A stretch of DNA of 64,000 bases from Bin87 sp965203985 (GTDB taxonomy: Bacteria; Chloroflexota; Dehalococcoidia; Lucifugimonadales; UBA3495), in NCBI GenBank assembly GCA_965203985.1, contig CBDBDS010000013.1, positions 1,302,001-1,366,000 on the forward strand. The letters are read 5' to 3'. Made by a program: the position numbers and the translations under genes. This document shows, one piece after another, positions 8,072-16,736 of the stretch. Below the pieces are notes generated by a model. It was not told the origin of the DNA, made no database searches, and worked only from the letters and a program-made list of their open reading frames with translations. How positions within the stretch are numbered: the first letter of the stretch is position 1; every line of letters begins with the position of its first letter.

Positions 8072-9697
8072 ATGATGCGAGATCAAGAGACCCATCGGGG
8101 ACGGCGCAATCTGAGATCTTCACGAAGGTCGCCGGTCGCCACCTACCAGACCCGCGTCTGCGATTACGAGGGCATGGAGCGGGTTTACGGCGACAGGGCG
8201 CTGTCGGCCTACGCTGAGTTGTATGGCCGGGTGGAGCGGAAGTTGTTCGCCGAGGTGTCGACGGGACGATCGGCGACGTCGTTGAAGAGCGGGTACCTGA
8301 AGCAGTACGGGATACCGGCCAGGATGTTCAACGGGGTGCGGGTGTCGCTGGAGGGGAAGATCGCGTCGGTCAAGGAGCAGCAGAAGCTGCGGTTGGATAG
8401 CTTGGGCCAGCGGATTGCTCGGGCCCAGCGGCAGATTGCCGGTGTTGCTGAGCAGGGACGGTGGGGCGAGGTCCATCAGAAACGTCGCCGGTTGATGACC
8501 CTGCAATCCAGGCTGGCAGCGTTGGAAGCCGATATTGCGCAGGGGCGAGTGCGACTGTGCTTCGGGTCGAAACGCCTGTGGCGGAAACAGCACCACCTTG
8601 AGCAGAATGGCTATGCCAATCATCAGGAATGGCTGACCGATTGGCAGGACGCTCGCAGTGGCGAGTTCTTCGTGTTGGGAAGCCGGGATGAGACCGGCGG
8701 TTGCCAGCTATGCGTGGCCACGGTGGCCGACGATGGTTCGCTCACCCTGCGGCTCAGAATGCCGGACTGTCTAGCGGAGCAGCACGGCAAGTACCTCACG
8801 ATTCAGGGTGTGCGGTTCGCCTACGGCAATGAGCAGGTGTTGGCGGCCTTGGACAGCAACGCCGAGTACGCCCGGCAACGGCGCGAACATGGCGATAAAG
8901 CAGCACGTGCCACCGAGTTGGGCCAAGCCATCAGCTACCGGTTCAAGCGGGACCCCAAGGGATGGCGAGTGTTCGCCACCACCCAAATGATGGCAGTGCC
9001 GGTGGTTACGGACAAACGGCGTGGTGCAGTCGGCGTGGACCTGAACGCCGACCATCTGGCGGTGTGCGAGACCGACGCCAGCGGGAACTATGTCGACGCC
9101 TTCAGCGTGCCGCTGGTCACCTACGGCAAGTCCCAGCACCAGGCTGAGGCGATCATCGGCGACGCCGTGGCCCAAGTGGTGGAGTTCGCCCGCGATGCAG
9201 GCAAGCCCATCGTCATCGAGAAGCTGGACTTCCGGCAGAAGAAGGCCGCGCTGGAGGGCGAGTCCCGCAAGTACAGCCGGATGCTGTCGTCGTTCAGCTA
9301 CGGCAAGATCAACGCGTGCTTCATCTCCCGCGGCCACCGTGAGGGAGTTGAGGTACATCAGGTGAACCCGGCGTTCAGTTCATTGATCGGCCGGGCCAAA
9401 TTCATGGAGCGTTACGGGCTCAGCGTCCACCAGGCAGCTGCTCTGGTGCTGGCTCGACGTTTACTCGGCTGCTCCGAGCGCATCCCCCGGCGATGGGTGA
9501 GTCCCCTCGGCAATGGCGTTCAGGTCGCCTTCACCGTACCTGCAAGGAAACGGGTGAAGCACGTGTGGACGTACTGGGGTGCGATCTTGGGACAGTTGAG
9601 ACCGGCACTTGCAGCGCAACACCGGCTGGGGAAGCGGAGACGCAGCCCCAATCCGGTTCAGGCTGCCTTGCGAGTTGAGGCTCGCGGGGTGGCTTGA
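8072..9697 (+). CDS. TnpB-related RuvC-fold protein (IS200/IS605 accessory type, 541 aa)
   Basis: Belongs to the long TnpB-related group found without TnpA. The N-terminal half is basic and coiled (about 90-160). The C-terminal half is RuvC-like: Asp323 in GVDLNADHL (RuvC-I), Glu383 in IVIEKLDF (RuvC-II), and GLSVHQAAAL where His453 occupies the position usually held by the third catalytic Asp. There is no CxxC zinc knuckle before it. From memory, His at this site is common in this subgroup; whether it is active as an RNA-guided nuclease cannot be told. No tnpA lies next to it. It interrupts the precursor array between copies 8 and 9. The ATGATG start is close behind GGGAG; a slightly later start is possible. 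Confidence 0.8.
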   Translation: MMRDQETHRGRRNLRSSRRSPVATYQTRVCDYEGMERVYGDRALSAYAELYGRVERKLFAEVSTGRSATSLKSGYLKQYGIPARMFNGVRVSLEGKIASVKEQQKLRLDSLGQRIARAQRQIAGVAEQGRWGEVHQKRRRLMTLQSRLAALEADIAQGRVRLCFGSKRLWRKQHHLEQNGYANHQEWLTDWQDARSGEFFVLGSRDETGGCQLCVATVADDGSLTLRLRMPDCLAEQHGKYLTIQGVRFAYGNEQVLAALDSNAEYARQRREHGDKAARATELGQAISYRFKRDPKGWRVFATTQMMAVPVVTDKRRGAVGVDLNADHLAVCETDASGNYVDAFSVPLVTYGKSQHQAEAIIGDAVAQVVEFARDAGKPIVIEKLDFRQKKAALEGESRKYSRMLSSFSYGKINACFISRGHREGVEVHQVNPAFSSLIGRAKFMERYGLSVHQAAALVLARRLLGCSERIPRRWVSPLGNGVQVAFTVPARKRVKHVWTYWGAILGQLRPALAAQHRLGKRRRSPNPVQAALRVEARGVA

Positions 9698-9729
9698 ACG
9701 GGGATCAGCTCGGCGTTCCTTGGTGAGAT

Positions 9730-9747
9730 TCCAAGGCGGAGTCGCCT
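9730..9747 (+). other. hairpin downstream of the TnpB-like gene
   Basis: CAAGGCG, loop GAGT, CGCCTTG: a perfect 7-bp stem 33 bp after the TnpB-like stop. It could be the right-end hairpin of the element, part of a guide RNA scaffold, or a terminator. No U-run follows. Confidence 0.4.
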
Positions 9748-9844
9748 TGAACTGTTGGGGCGGCGGCGCGGCTCAGACCGCGTCCTCAGGAATGACTGAC
9801 GGTGGTTTGTAACCAGAGTCAACCATTTTTACAACGGTGGAACC

Positions 9845-10090
9845 ATGACCACGGCAACCGACCTGAAGGCCCAGATTCTGAGCAAGGCGGAGGAGGACGG
9901 CGAGTTCCGCGCCCGCCTCATCGCCGACCCCAAGGGCGCTATCTTCACGGAGACCGGCGCCACCGTCCCCGACGGGTTTGACGTAGTGGTGCACGAGGAC
10001 AGCGCCACCACCGCCCACCTGGTGCTTCCACCCTCGCCTGAGCTGACAGAAGCTGAGCTGAAGATAGTCGCCGGCGGCGGGAGTCTCTAG
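9845..10090 (+). CDS. NHLP-leader RiPP precursor 9 (81 aa; core only GSL)
   Basis: ATG at 9845, Shine-Dalgarno GGTGG. A complete 78-residue leader ends KIVAGG, but only Gly-Ser-Leu follows before the stop. It lacks the Trp/Tyr seen in the other cores, so the product is probably lost or truncated; copy 8 shares 134 identical bases of leader. It is the first copy beyond the TnpB-like gene, and core damage connected with that insertion is plausible but not shown. Confidence 0.75.
   Translation: MTTATDLKAQILSKAEEDGEFRARLIADPKGAIFTETGATVPDGFDVVVHEDSATTAHLVLPPSPELTEAELKIVAGGGSL
9893..10026 (+). repeat. 134-bp exact repeat, copy B (leader of precursor 9)
   Basis: Identical to 7673-7806 in precursor 8. 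Divergence begins immediately outside on both sides, as expected for a gene-conversion tract. Confidence 0.9.
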
Positions 10091-10232
10091 CAGAATTCGA
10101 TGCCCGGCCATATGGGCGGGACAGGCTAAAGGGGACCGCCGGGGTTTTACAGCCTCGCCCAGGTCTCCAGGCGGGGCCGGTGCTTCGTTCGCAAGCTACC
10201 TGACCGCAGACGATCCCTTAGTGGGTTGGATT

Positions 10233-10487
10233 ATGGCGACATCAGCTGATCAGAAGGCCCGGGTTTTGAGCAGGGCGGCTGAGGACGGCGACTTTCGCGC
10301 TCGCCTCATCGCCAACCCGAAGGAGACCATCTCGGCCGAAGTCGGGACGAGCATACCGGAGGGGTTCGACGTCGCAGTGCACGAGGACAGCGCCACCGCT
10401 CAGCTGATGCTGCCGCCCTGGCCGGCGCTGACAGAGGTCGAGTTGGAGAACGTCGCCGGCGGGGTGTTTATCTGGGGCTATGTTTAG
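10233..10487 (+). CDS. NHLP-leader RiPP precursor 10 (84 aa; core VFIWGYV)
   Basis: The ATG at 10233 is preferred over a GTG at 10221 because it restores the family's N-terminus length (MATSADQKAR). The leader is divergent: one residue shorter (77), with ATAQLMLPPWPALTEVE before NVAGG. The core VFIWGYV has an internal Trp and Tyr. Its stop overlaps by 4 bp the stop of the convergent minus-strand gene ending at 10484. Ribosome site weak. Confidence 0.82.
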   Translation: MATSADQKARVLSRAAEDGDFRARLIANPKETISAEVGTSIPEGFDVAVHEDSATAQLMLPPWPALTEVELENVAGGVFIWGYV

Positions 10488-11557
10488 GCCGCCGGCAGCA
10501 CGAGCATGCCGGCATAGGCTTTGGCGGTGGTGGACCCGCGATCCACCACCGCCTTTACGTGATTGATGCTCTGCCGGACCAAGTACACCCCGGCCTGATC
10601 GAAAGCTTGCTCCACCCGTGGCCAAGCCTTCAGTCCTTGCCCCTTTTCCGGCCGACACCAGCCCCGCTCTTCCAGCCGGTCAATCAACCTGCCCCATCCG
10701 GTCCGGTCCAGGTCGTGCCATTCCACGGGGCGGTGAAACTCCAGCCCCAGCCTCGGGGAAACGCCCCCTGCGGTTACGTCAACGCTCAAACTGATGCCCG
10801 GCCTCGTCAGTTCCGCCAGGCTCTCCAGTACGGCGGCGACGTCTGCCAGGGATCCGGACCATCCCAACCGTTCCAACGCATCTACGGCTCCTTCGCCGGA
10901 TTGGGCGAATATGATGAGGCGGACCGCCCGTTGCGTTCGCCCCGGCAGAATACCGGCCTGAGTCACCGAGCCAATCGACGGCATAGCCTGGTAAATCCGG
11001 CGCATCTGCCGCAGAATGGCGTCATCAGGCGTCCAGGCGGCGACAGCCCATAAAGCGGCGGCGAGACGGTCCGGGTCGCCGAACAATTGCCGCGTGTGGG
11101 ATGAGTCCTGTATCTCCTGTGGCACGATGAAGATTCCGGGCGGGGCCGGCTGGTCCGACGAAATCCCGGCCAGGTCGTACTCCAGTATCACTCCGCCCCC
11201 CTGTGCCAAAAGCGCCTGCGGGTCTCTTGTCTGTTCGTCGAGGAACGCCCCCAGTGCGGCCGCGGCCGACTCCGGCGGGGCCAGCTCGCCCTGGCGGACG
11301 TAGAACTCGGCGAGACGGGAGCCGGGCGCTGGCACTACGCAGAAGTCCGCCGCCGGCTCAGAGTCGCAAAGGTCAAACTCGAAGCCAAAACGGTTGTCGA
11401 TCACGCTGATGGGCAGCCGATGCGCCAGGGCCAGCAGCCGCTCCCAGCCGGAGCCGTCGACCAGTGCCGGAGGGAACAGACTCCTCAACTCCGCCAGGAA
11501 TTCGCCAAAGGAGCCGTGCGCCGGCCCGTCTCCCGGCCCTGTCTCGCAATCCTTCAT
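10484..11557 (-). CDS. uncharacterised protein of the NHLM operon, candidate tailoring enzyme (357 aa)
   Basis: Last gene of the exporter operon. The frame opens at a GTG at 11605, overlapping the preceding stop as GTGA, but ATG 11557 has a strong TTGGAGGA at the right distance and is chosen. No signal peptide or membrane segment. The protein alternates helical and strand-like segments: FGFEFDLCD, GGGVILEYDLAG, SLSVDVTAGGVSPRLGLEF, RLIDRLEERGWCRPEK, and a C-terminal INHVKAVVDRG-STTAKAYAGM. The repeated alpha-alpha-beta-beta feel and final K-A-Y string faintly recall ABBA aromatic prenyltransferases. That is a weak hypothesis; I do not recognise the family. Its place in an operon with the exporter and opposite the precursors suggests modification, recognition or immunity. 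Confidence 0.8.
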   Translation of the reverse strand: MKDCETGPGDGPAHGSFGEFLAELRSLFPPALVDGSGWERLLALAHRLPISVIDNRFGFEFDLCDSEPAADFCVVPAPGSRLAEFYVRQGELAPPESAAAALGAFLDEQTRDPQALLAQGGGVILEYDLAGISSDQPAPPGIFIVPQEIQDSSHTRQLFGDPDRLAAALWAVAAWTPDDAILRQMRRIYQAMPSIGSVTQAGILPGRTQRAVRLIIFAQSGEGAVDALERLGWSGSLADVAAVLESLAELTRPGISLSVDVTAGGVSPRLGLEFHRPVEWHDLDRTGWGRLIDRLEERGWCRPEKGQGLKAWPRVEQAFDQAGVYLVRQSINHVKAVVDRGSTTAKAYAGMLVLPAA

Positions 11558-11601
11558 GGAGTCCTCCAATGGTCTGTTCCCTATCGGGCAGGATGCGTGA
11601 T

Positions 11602-14538
11602 TCACGTCAGCTGTCGCCTGACCAGGTCCTGGAACACGCCTTCCCGTTCCATCAGAGCAGCGAAGGTTCCCTCTTGGACGACCCGGCCGCCCTGCAGCAC
11701 ATAGATGCGGTCGGCCCGCCGGATGGTGGACAGCCGGTGGGCGCTGATGATGCGGGTCACGGAGAGCTGCTCGATTTGTTCCATGACGTCGGACTGGGTC
11801 CGGTTGTCGAGCCAGTTGGTCGCCTCGTCCAGCAGCAGCACCTTGGGGTTGCGGGACAGGGCGGCGGCCAGCATGAAGCGCTGCACCTGTCCGCCGGAGA
11901 AGGCCGCCGCGCTCTCGCTGCTGACGGTGTACATGCGCATGGGCATCGCCGCGATGTCGGCGTCCACCCGGGCCAGCCGGGCGGCCCGCCAGGCGTCGTC
12001 CTCGTTCAGCTCTCCGTCAATCCCGATGATGTTGTCCATCACCGTCTGGGGACGCAGGTGGGCGTCCTGGGGAACAGTGCCGATCATGTTGCGCACCGAG
12101 CTCCAGTTGAGCCGGATCAGGTCGTGACCGTCGAAGTAGACGGCGCCAAGCTGCGGCCTCTCCAAACCCAGGGCCAGCCGAAATATGGTGCTCTTTCCCG
12201 CACCCGACTCCCCGACCAGTGCGATGAACTCTCCGGGCAGGGCATGAATGGTGACGTCATTCAGGACCAGCGGCCCGTTGTCGGAGTAGCGGAAGCTGAC
12301 GTGGTCCAGCAGCACCTCTCCCTTCAGCTCAGGAGCGGGCAGATCCGAGGCAAGGTTCCGGGGGCGTTCGGTGAGGATCGGCCGCACCTGCTGCACGGCG
12401 GGAAGTATGGCGGCGACGGCGGAGAACGCGCCGCCAAGCTGGACCACCGCGCCGTTGAAGACCATGAAGGCGGCGTACACCGTTAGAAAGCTGCCCACCT
12501 CCAGGTCATCGCCGCCGATGGTCAGGGCCAAGGCGAACAGCGCCGAGGTGGCTAACAGGGGCACGGCTGCGGTGAAGGCCATCAGGTGCTCCTGGTAGGC
12601 CCCCAGCTTCATCTCCGTCTGTTTCTGCTCCCGGTACCCCTGGGCCCACATGATGAAGGCCATCCCCTCGGCGCCTGCGGACCGCAGCTTGGCCACCCCG
12701 CCTATCAGCTGGAGCAGCGTCCCCGCCAGTTGCCGCGTGACGGCCAGCCGCTGGCGATGGTAGGGCGTCTGCATCAGGCCCAGCGTGAGGGTGACGCCCA
12801 GGGAGACCAGCCCCAGCGCCAGGCACAGCCAGCCCAGGGCGGCATTGTAGAGGAAGAGCAGGGCGAAGGTGGGGAGCAGGAAGAGGACCGACAACAACGC
12901 GCCCATAACGACGCCCGACACCTGGTCGCGCAGTTCATGGAGCGCCATGGCCCGCGTGGCCAGGTCGCCGGCGGTGAAGCGGCGGAAGAAACCTGACGGC
13001 AGGTCCAGCATCCGGTGCCACAGGGCGGCCCCGGCGCGAGCCGCCATCCGACCTTCCAGCCGCATCAGGGCCGTCCCCTGGATCATCTGCAGCGCCCCCA
13101 GGAGCAATGCGATCAGCACGGCGCCCAGGGTCAACGTCCACAGCATCCGCAGGGAGACAGAGGGCAATGCCTGCCCCACGAAGGCCCCCAGCAGCACGGC
13201 GGGAACCAGCATGGCCATGCCCGCAAGCAACCCGGCCCCGACCATCCGGACCAGGTCGGCTCCCACCCGGTGGAAGGCCAACCTCGAAAGCTGCCGGGCC
13301 TCGACCGGGCTGTCGTCGGACAGCGGACAGTAAAAGAAGTGGGCCTCCCGCTCCAGCGACTCGGCCCGACGGGCGTTGACCCGCCGGAGGCGGCCGGACT
13401 CCGGCTCCACCATCCGGTAGTGCCCCAGGGGGCCTGGGAGTAGGGCAACGGGGGCACCATCCTCTTTGCGGATGGCAAGCATCGCGCCGCTGTCACCCCG
13501 CCACCAGCGTTGCTCACTGCGCAGGGCAACGCGTCTCACGCGCACTCCCGAGGCCACCAGGATATCGGTCAGCGACGGCGCCTCGGCAGCGGCCCCAGGG
13601 CGCTGCGCCCGGCCCTGGGGCATGCGGAAGACGATGCCCTCGTGGCGACCAACCTGTTGCAGCGCCTCCGGGAGGGCCAGGTCATCTCCCCCCTGCCACG
13701 TACCCGGTTCCAGGACCCTGAAGAGAAGGCGGCGCGCGTTCTGCTCGCCCCTTTGGCGGTATTCGGCGGTGCTCGTTTGCAGGTTGGCAACGTCGGCCAA
13801 GAGCAGACGCCGATTGAGGTCATCGGCGCTCAGGGCCAGATCGTTGAAGGCTACCAGGGCGGGCATCAGGCGCCCTTCTTCGTGGAGCTCCAGCGTGGCG
13901 ACGCAGCGCACGCCGGCCCGCTTTGACGAGGTCACCCAACTTGCGGGGGTAACCGGGACCACGCCGGGATCGTCCGGGTCCACCTCCTCCGTGTCCAGGT
14001 ATGCAAGGCTCGCGTCCCCGCTGGTCATCCACACCACCCCGCGGCGCGCCGACAGCGTTTGCCCGGCCTCCACGAGCAGCTCCTCCGGCTCCCCGGATAG
14101 GAGCTGGTCAATGCGCGGGCGGAAGGTGAACTCCCGCGTCACCGCCTCGGAGACCTCAGAGACCCATGCCTCCACCTGTTCGGCGACCTGTTCATCGCAC
14201 CCGGCGCCGTCGAGCGCTGCCAGCGGCATCAGGCGCAGCGAAGAGCCGGGCAGGCCCTTGGCCACAAGCACGCTCCCGGTCACGGCGGCGGCGGGAAACA
14301 TCAGCCGCCCGGCGCCGGCCCGCAAGAGATGTTTGAATTCTGCCGGCGCACCGTCGGCCCGGCGCCGGGCCGCGAACACGTCCACCGACCCCTCGGCCAC
14401 GAACCACAGGACGCCGGGATCGGAGAGGTGGATGGGACGGTTGCCGCCCCCGGCCACCGGCTCCCCGCGAGTGACCGCCAGTCCGGCAAGGCTCTCCGCG
14501 GCTGGCGCGCCACCGGCCTGTTGTGAATCGTTGCTCAT
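11602..14538 (-). CDS. NHLM-type ABC transporter, ATP-binding/permease protein without peptidase (978 aa)
   Basis: Second ABC half-transporter typical of NHLM bacteriocin export systems. Start ATG at 14538 overlaps the upstream stop as ATGA (translational coupling). Residues 1 to about 420 are a long N-terminal extension that begins with a cyclic-nucleotide-binding-like region. About 430-700 is the six-helix exporter core, including LVRMVGAGLLAGMAMLVPA. The nucleotide-binding domain has Walker A GESGAGKST (about 771), signature FSGGQVQRF (about 878), Walker B LLLDEATNWLD (about 900) and the switch His in ISAHRLS. All catalytic motifs are intact. It probably pairs with the peptidase-bearing ABC protein encoded next to it to export the mature peptides. 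Confidence 0.92.
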   Translation of the reverse strand: MSNDSQQAGGAPAAESLAGLAVTRGEPVAGGGNRPIHLSDPGVLWFVAEGSVDVFAARRRADGAPAEFKHLLRAGAGRLMFPAAAVTGSVLVAKGLPGSSLRLMPLAALDGAGCDEQVAEQVEAWVSEVSEAVTREFTFRPRIDQLLSGEPEELLVEAGQTLSARRGVVWMTSGDASLAYLDTEEVDPDDPGVVPVTPASWVTSSKRAGVRCVATLELHEEGRLMPALVAFNDLALSADDLNRRLLLADVANLQTSTAEYRQRGEQNARRLLFRVLEPGTWQGGDDLALPEALQQVGRHEGIVFRMPQGRAQRPGAAAEAPSLTDILVASGVRVRRVALRSEQRWWRGDSGAMLAIRKEDGAPVALLPGPLGHYRMVEPESGRLRRVNARRAESLEREAHFFYCPLSDDSPVEARQLSRLAFHRVGADLVRMVGAGLLAGMAMLVPAVLLGAFVGQALPSVSLRMLWTLTLGAVLIALLLGALQMIQGTALMRLEGRMAARAGAALWHRMLDLPSGFFRRFTAGDLATRAMALHELRDQVSGVVMGALLSVLFLLPTFALLFLYNAALGWLCLALGLVSLGVTLTLGLMQTPYHRQRLAVTRQLAGTLLQLIGGVAKLRSAGAEGMAFIMWAQGYREQKQTEMKLGAYQEHLMAFTAAVPLLATSALFALALTIGGDDLEVGSFLTVYAAFMVFNGAVVQLGGAFSAVAAILPAVQQVRPILTERPRNLASDLPAPELKGEVLLDHVSFRYSDNGPLVLNDVTIHALPGEFIALVGESGAGKSTIFRLALGLERPQLGAVYFDGHDLIRLNWSSVRNMIGTVPQDAHLRPQTVMDNIIGIDGELNEDDAWRAARLARVDADIAAMPMRMYTVSSESAAAFSGGQVQRFMLAAALSRNPKVLLLDEATNWLDNRTQSDVMEQIEQLSVTRIISAHRLSTIRRADRIYVLQGGRVVQEGTFAALMEREGVFQDLVRRQLT

Positions 14539-16736
14539 TCCGTCTCCATCAGGTGGCGGTAGAGCCCCTCCTGGTCCGCCATCAGCTCGGTGTGGGTGCC
14601 CCGCTGCACCTCTCGCCCGCTGTCCAGGACCACGATCAGATCGCAGTCGCGGATGGTGCTGAGGCGATGCGCTACGATCAGGCAGCTGCATCCGCGCCGA
14701 CGCAGGGCGTCGTCGATGCGTACCTCCGTGATCGGGTCCAGTGCGCTGGTGGCCTCGTCCAGTATCAGCAAGGACGGATTCCCCACCAGGGCGCGGGCGA
14801 TCTCCAGGCGCTGGCGCTGGCCCCCGCTGAAGTTACGCCCGCCCTCACCCACCAGCGCATCGTAGCCCTGCGAACGCGACATGATCTCCTCGTGGATGGC
14901 GGCGTCGGTGGCCGCGGCCACCAGGTCCTGCTCGGGGATCTCAGGGTTCCACAGGCTCAGGTTCTCCCGCACGGTCCCGGCGAACAGGAATATGCGCTGG
15001 TCGACCATGGCCACCGAGCTGGCGAGCAGGCCGCGGGGAATATCGGAGCGCGCGTGGCCATCCAGAAAGACCCCCCCGGACCAGGGCTGGTGGACCCCTG
15101 CCGCCAGCAGCGCCAGCGTCGATTTGCCCGAACCGGAGGGACCGACCACAGCCACCCGCTGCCCCGGCTCGATAGTCAGATTGAAATCCTGGAGCATCGG
15201 TTCCCGGTTCGCCTTGTGGCCAAACTGCACATCGCGCAGTTCAAGCTGCCCGCTCAACCGCACCGTCCGGCTCAGGGCGGAACCGCTCCTGGAAGATTGC
15301 TCCCCGCCCTGCTGAAAATATTCGTCTTCAGGAGCGTCCATCACATCCTCGATCCGTTGCAGGTTGGCCTCCAGGACCTGGAACAGGTCGGCGAACTGGG
15401 CGAAACGCCCGATGGGCAACAGGAAGTACGTCGCCAGTACGTAGCATCCCATCATCATGCCCAGGGACATGTCGCCCTCCAACACGCGCCAGCCCGCCAC
15501 TCCCAGCACGACGGCGTTGCCCAGAATCATGAACACGCCCGGCAGCGCTCCCATGAGGTGCCCTATCTCCGTGAAGCGCTGGCGGGCCAGCAGTTCCCGG
15601 GCTTGGTAGCCGCTCCAGTGGGAGAAAAACCCAACCTCCCCCGAGGTCGCCTGCAGGGTATCGATGTTGCTCAGGCCGTACATCCCGACGCCTTGCAGTT
15701 TGCCCTGCTCGCGCTGTAGACGCCGGTTCTCACCCACCCGCCCCTGGGTGAGCAGCCGCATGACGTACAGGTTGACGGCGCCCAGCGCCGCCACCGCCAC
15801 CGCCAGCACCGGGTCGTACAGGAACAGGAACAGCAGGAACACGGCGCTGGTCACCAGCTCGATGACCACCCCAACGAACTGCTCGGTCGACACCGTGGCG
15901 ACTTGGTCGATCAGCTGGATCCGAGAGGTCAGGTCGCCGCCGTAGCGGTTGGTGAAGAATCGCATCCTCAGGCGGAACAGCCGCCTGATGAAGAGATCGG
16001 CATGATCCACGGAGAGACGCACCGCCAGGAGTCTGAGGCAGCGATGTCGCAACCAGGTCAGCAGGTACACCAGCCCGCCCGCCAGGGCCACCCCGCCCGC
16101 CAGCGCAACTCCCCACTGGGGCTCCCGTCCGCTCAGGACGTGATCGACGAAGACGCTCAGGAGGAACGGCAGGGTGGCGACCGGGAGTGACAGCAGCAGC
16201 CCGCAGCACAGCGCGAACGCCAACGGCCCGGTTACGTCCGATAGCCAGGGCCACAGCCGGCGGAGGACGCCGGGGCGGGAGCCGCCTGGACGGAAGTCCG
16301 GTCCGGCCTGGAAGCTGAGCGCGATGCCGGTAAACCCTTGATCGAACTCCTCCGCGGTCAGCGTACGATGGCCGTTGGCCGGATCGTTCACCAGGTAGTT
16401 GCCGCCCCGGAACCCCTCCAGCACCAGGAAGTGATTGAACTCCCAGAAGATTATGAGAGGCATGGTCATATCGTGAAGATGTTCCGGTTCCCGACGCCAG
16501 CCTTGGGATTCCAGTCCGTAGTGGCGGGCGGCGCGCGTAATGTCGGCGGCGTCACAACCGTCTCTGTTGACAGCGCACGCCTCGCGCAATTCTTCCACGG
16601 ACACCCAGCGTCCGAAGTACGCTAGAACGATGCCCAGGCAGACGGCCCCGCATTCGGTGTCTTCCATCTGCAACATCAGGGGCGTCCGCGCCCGGCGGGC
16701 CCGGCGGCGTGTCCTTATGGTGGACGGAATCCGCAT
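14535..16736 (-). CDS. NHLM-type ABC transporter, C39 peptidase/ATP-binding protein (733 aa)
   Basis: Peptidase-containing exporter that should cut the precursors after Gly-Gly and transport the core. Residues about 20-140 form the C39 peptidase: Cys29 in DTECGAVCLG, His102 in FNHFLVLE and Asp118 in LVNDPAN make a full catalytic triad. Six transmembrane helices follow (about 175-440). The ATPase has Walker A GPSGSGKST (about 530), signature FSGGQRQRL (about 632), Walker B LLILDEATSALD (about 655) and switch His in IVAHRLS. The start ATG at 16736 overlaps the adaptor's stop by one base (TGATG). It matches the known NHLM peptidase/ATP-binding family in length and order. Confidence 0.95.
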   Translation of the reverse strand: MRIPSTIRTRRRARRARTPLMLQMEDTECGAVCLGIVLAYFGRWVSVEELREACAVNRDGCDAADITRAARHYGLESQGWRREPEHLHDMTMPLIIFWEFNHFLVLEGFRGGNYLVNDPANGHRTLTAEEFDQGFTGIALSFQAGPDFRPGGSRPGVLRRLWPWLSDVTGPLAFALCCGLLLSLPVATLPFLLSVFVDHVLSGREPQWGVALAGGVALAGGLVYLLTWLRHRCLRLLAVRLSVDHADLFIRRLFRLRMRFFTNRYGGDLTSRIQLIDQVATVSTEQFVGVVIELVTSAVFLLFLFLYDPVLAVAVAALGAVNLYVMRLLTQGRVGENRRLQREQGKLQGVGMYGLSNIDTLQATSGEVGFFSHWSGYQARELLARQRFTEIGHLMGALPGVFMILGNAVVLGVAGWRVLEGDMSLGMMMGCYVLATYFLLPIGRFAQFADLFQVLEANLQRIEDVMDAPEDEYFQQGGEQSSRSGSALSRTVRLSGQLELRDVQFGHKANREPMLQDFNLTIEPGQRVAVVGPSGSGKSTLALLAAGVHQPWSGGVFLDGHARSDIPRGLLASSVAMVDQRIFLFAGTVRENLSLWNPEIPEQDLVAAATDAAIHEEIMSRSQGYDALVGEGGRNFSGGQRQRLEIARALVGNPSLLILDEATSALDPITEVRIDDALRRRGCSCLIVAHRLSTIRDCDLIVVLDSGREVQRGTHTELMADQEGLYRHLMETE

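Noticed and set aside
5378..10487. Regular repeats at about 260-330 bp spacing as a possible CRISPR or satellite
   Set aside because: Repeats are coding leaders with clear start, ribosome site and stop in each; no short conserved repeats with unique spacers.
14539..14691. Extending the second NHLM ABC protein upstream of 14538
   Set aside because: The extension overlaps the preceding ATPase gene out of frame, while ATG 14538 forms the usual ATGA coupling.
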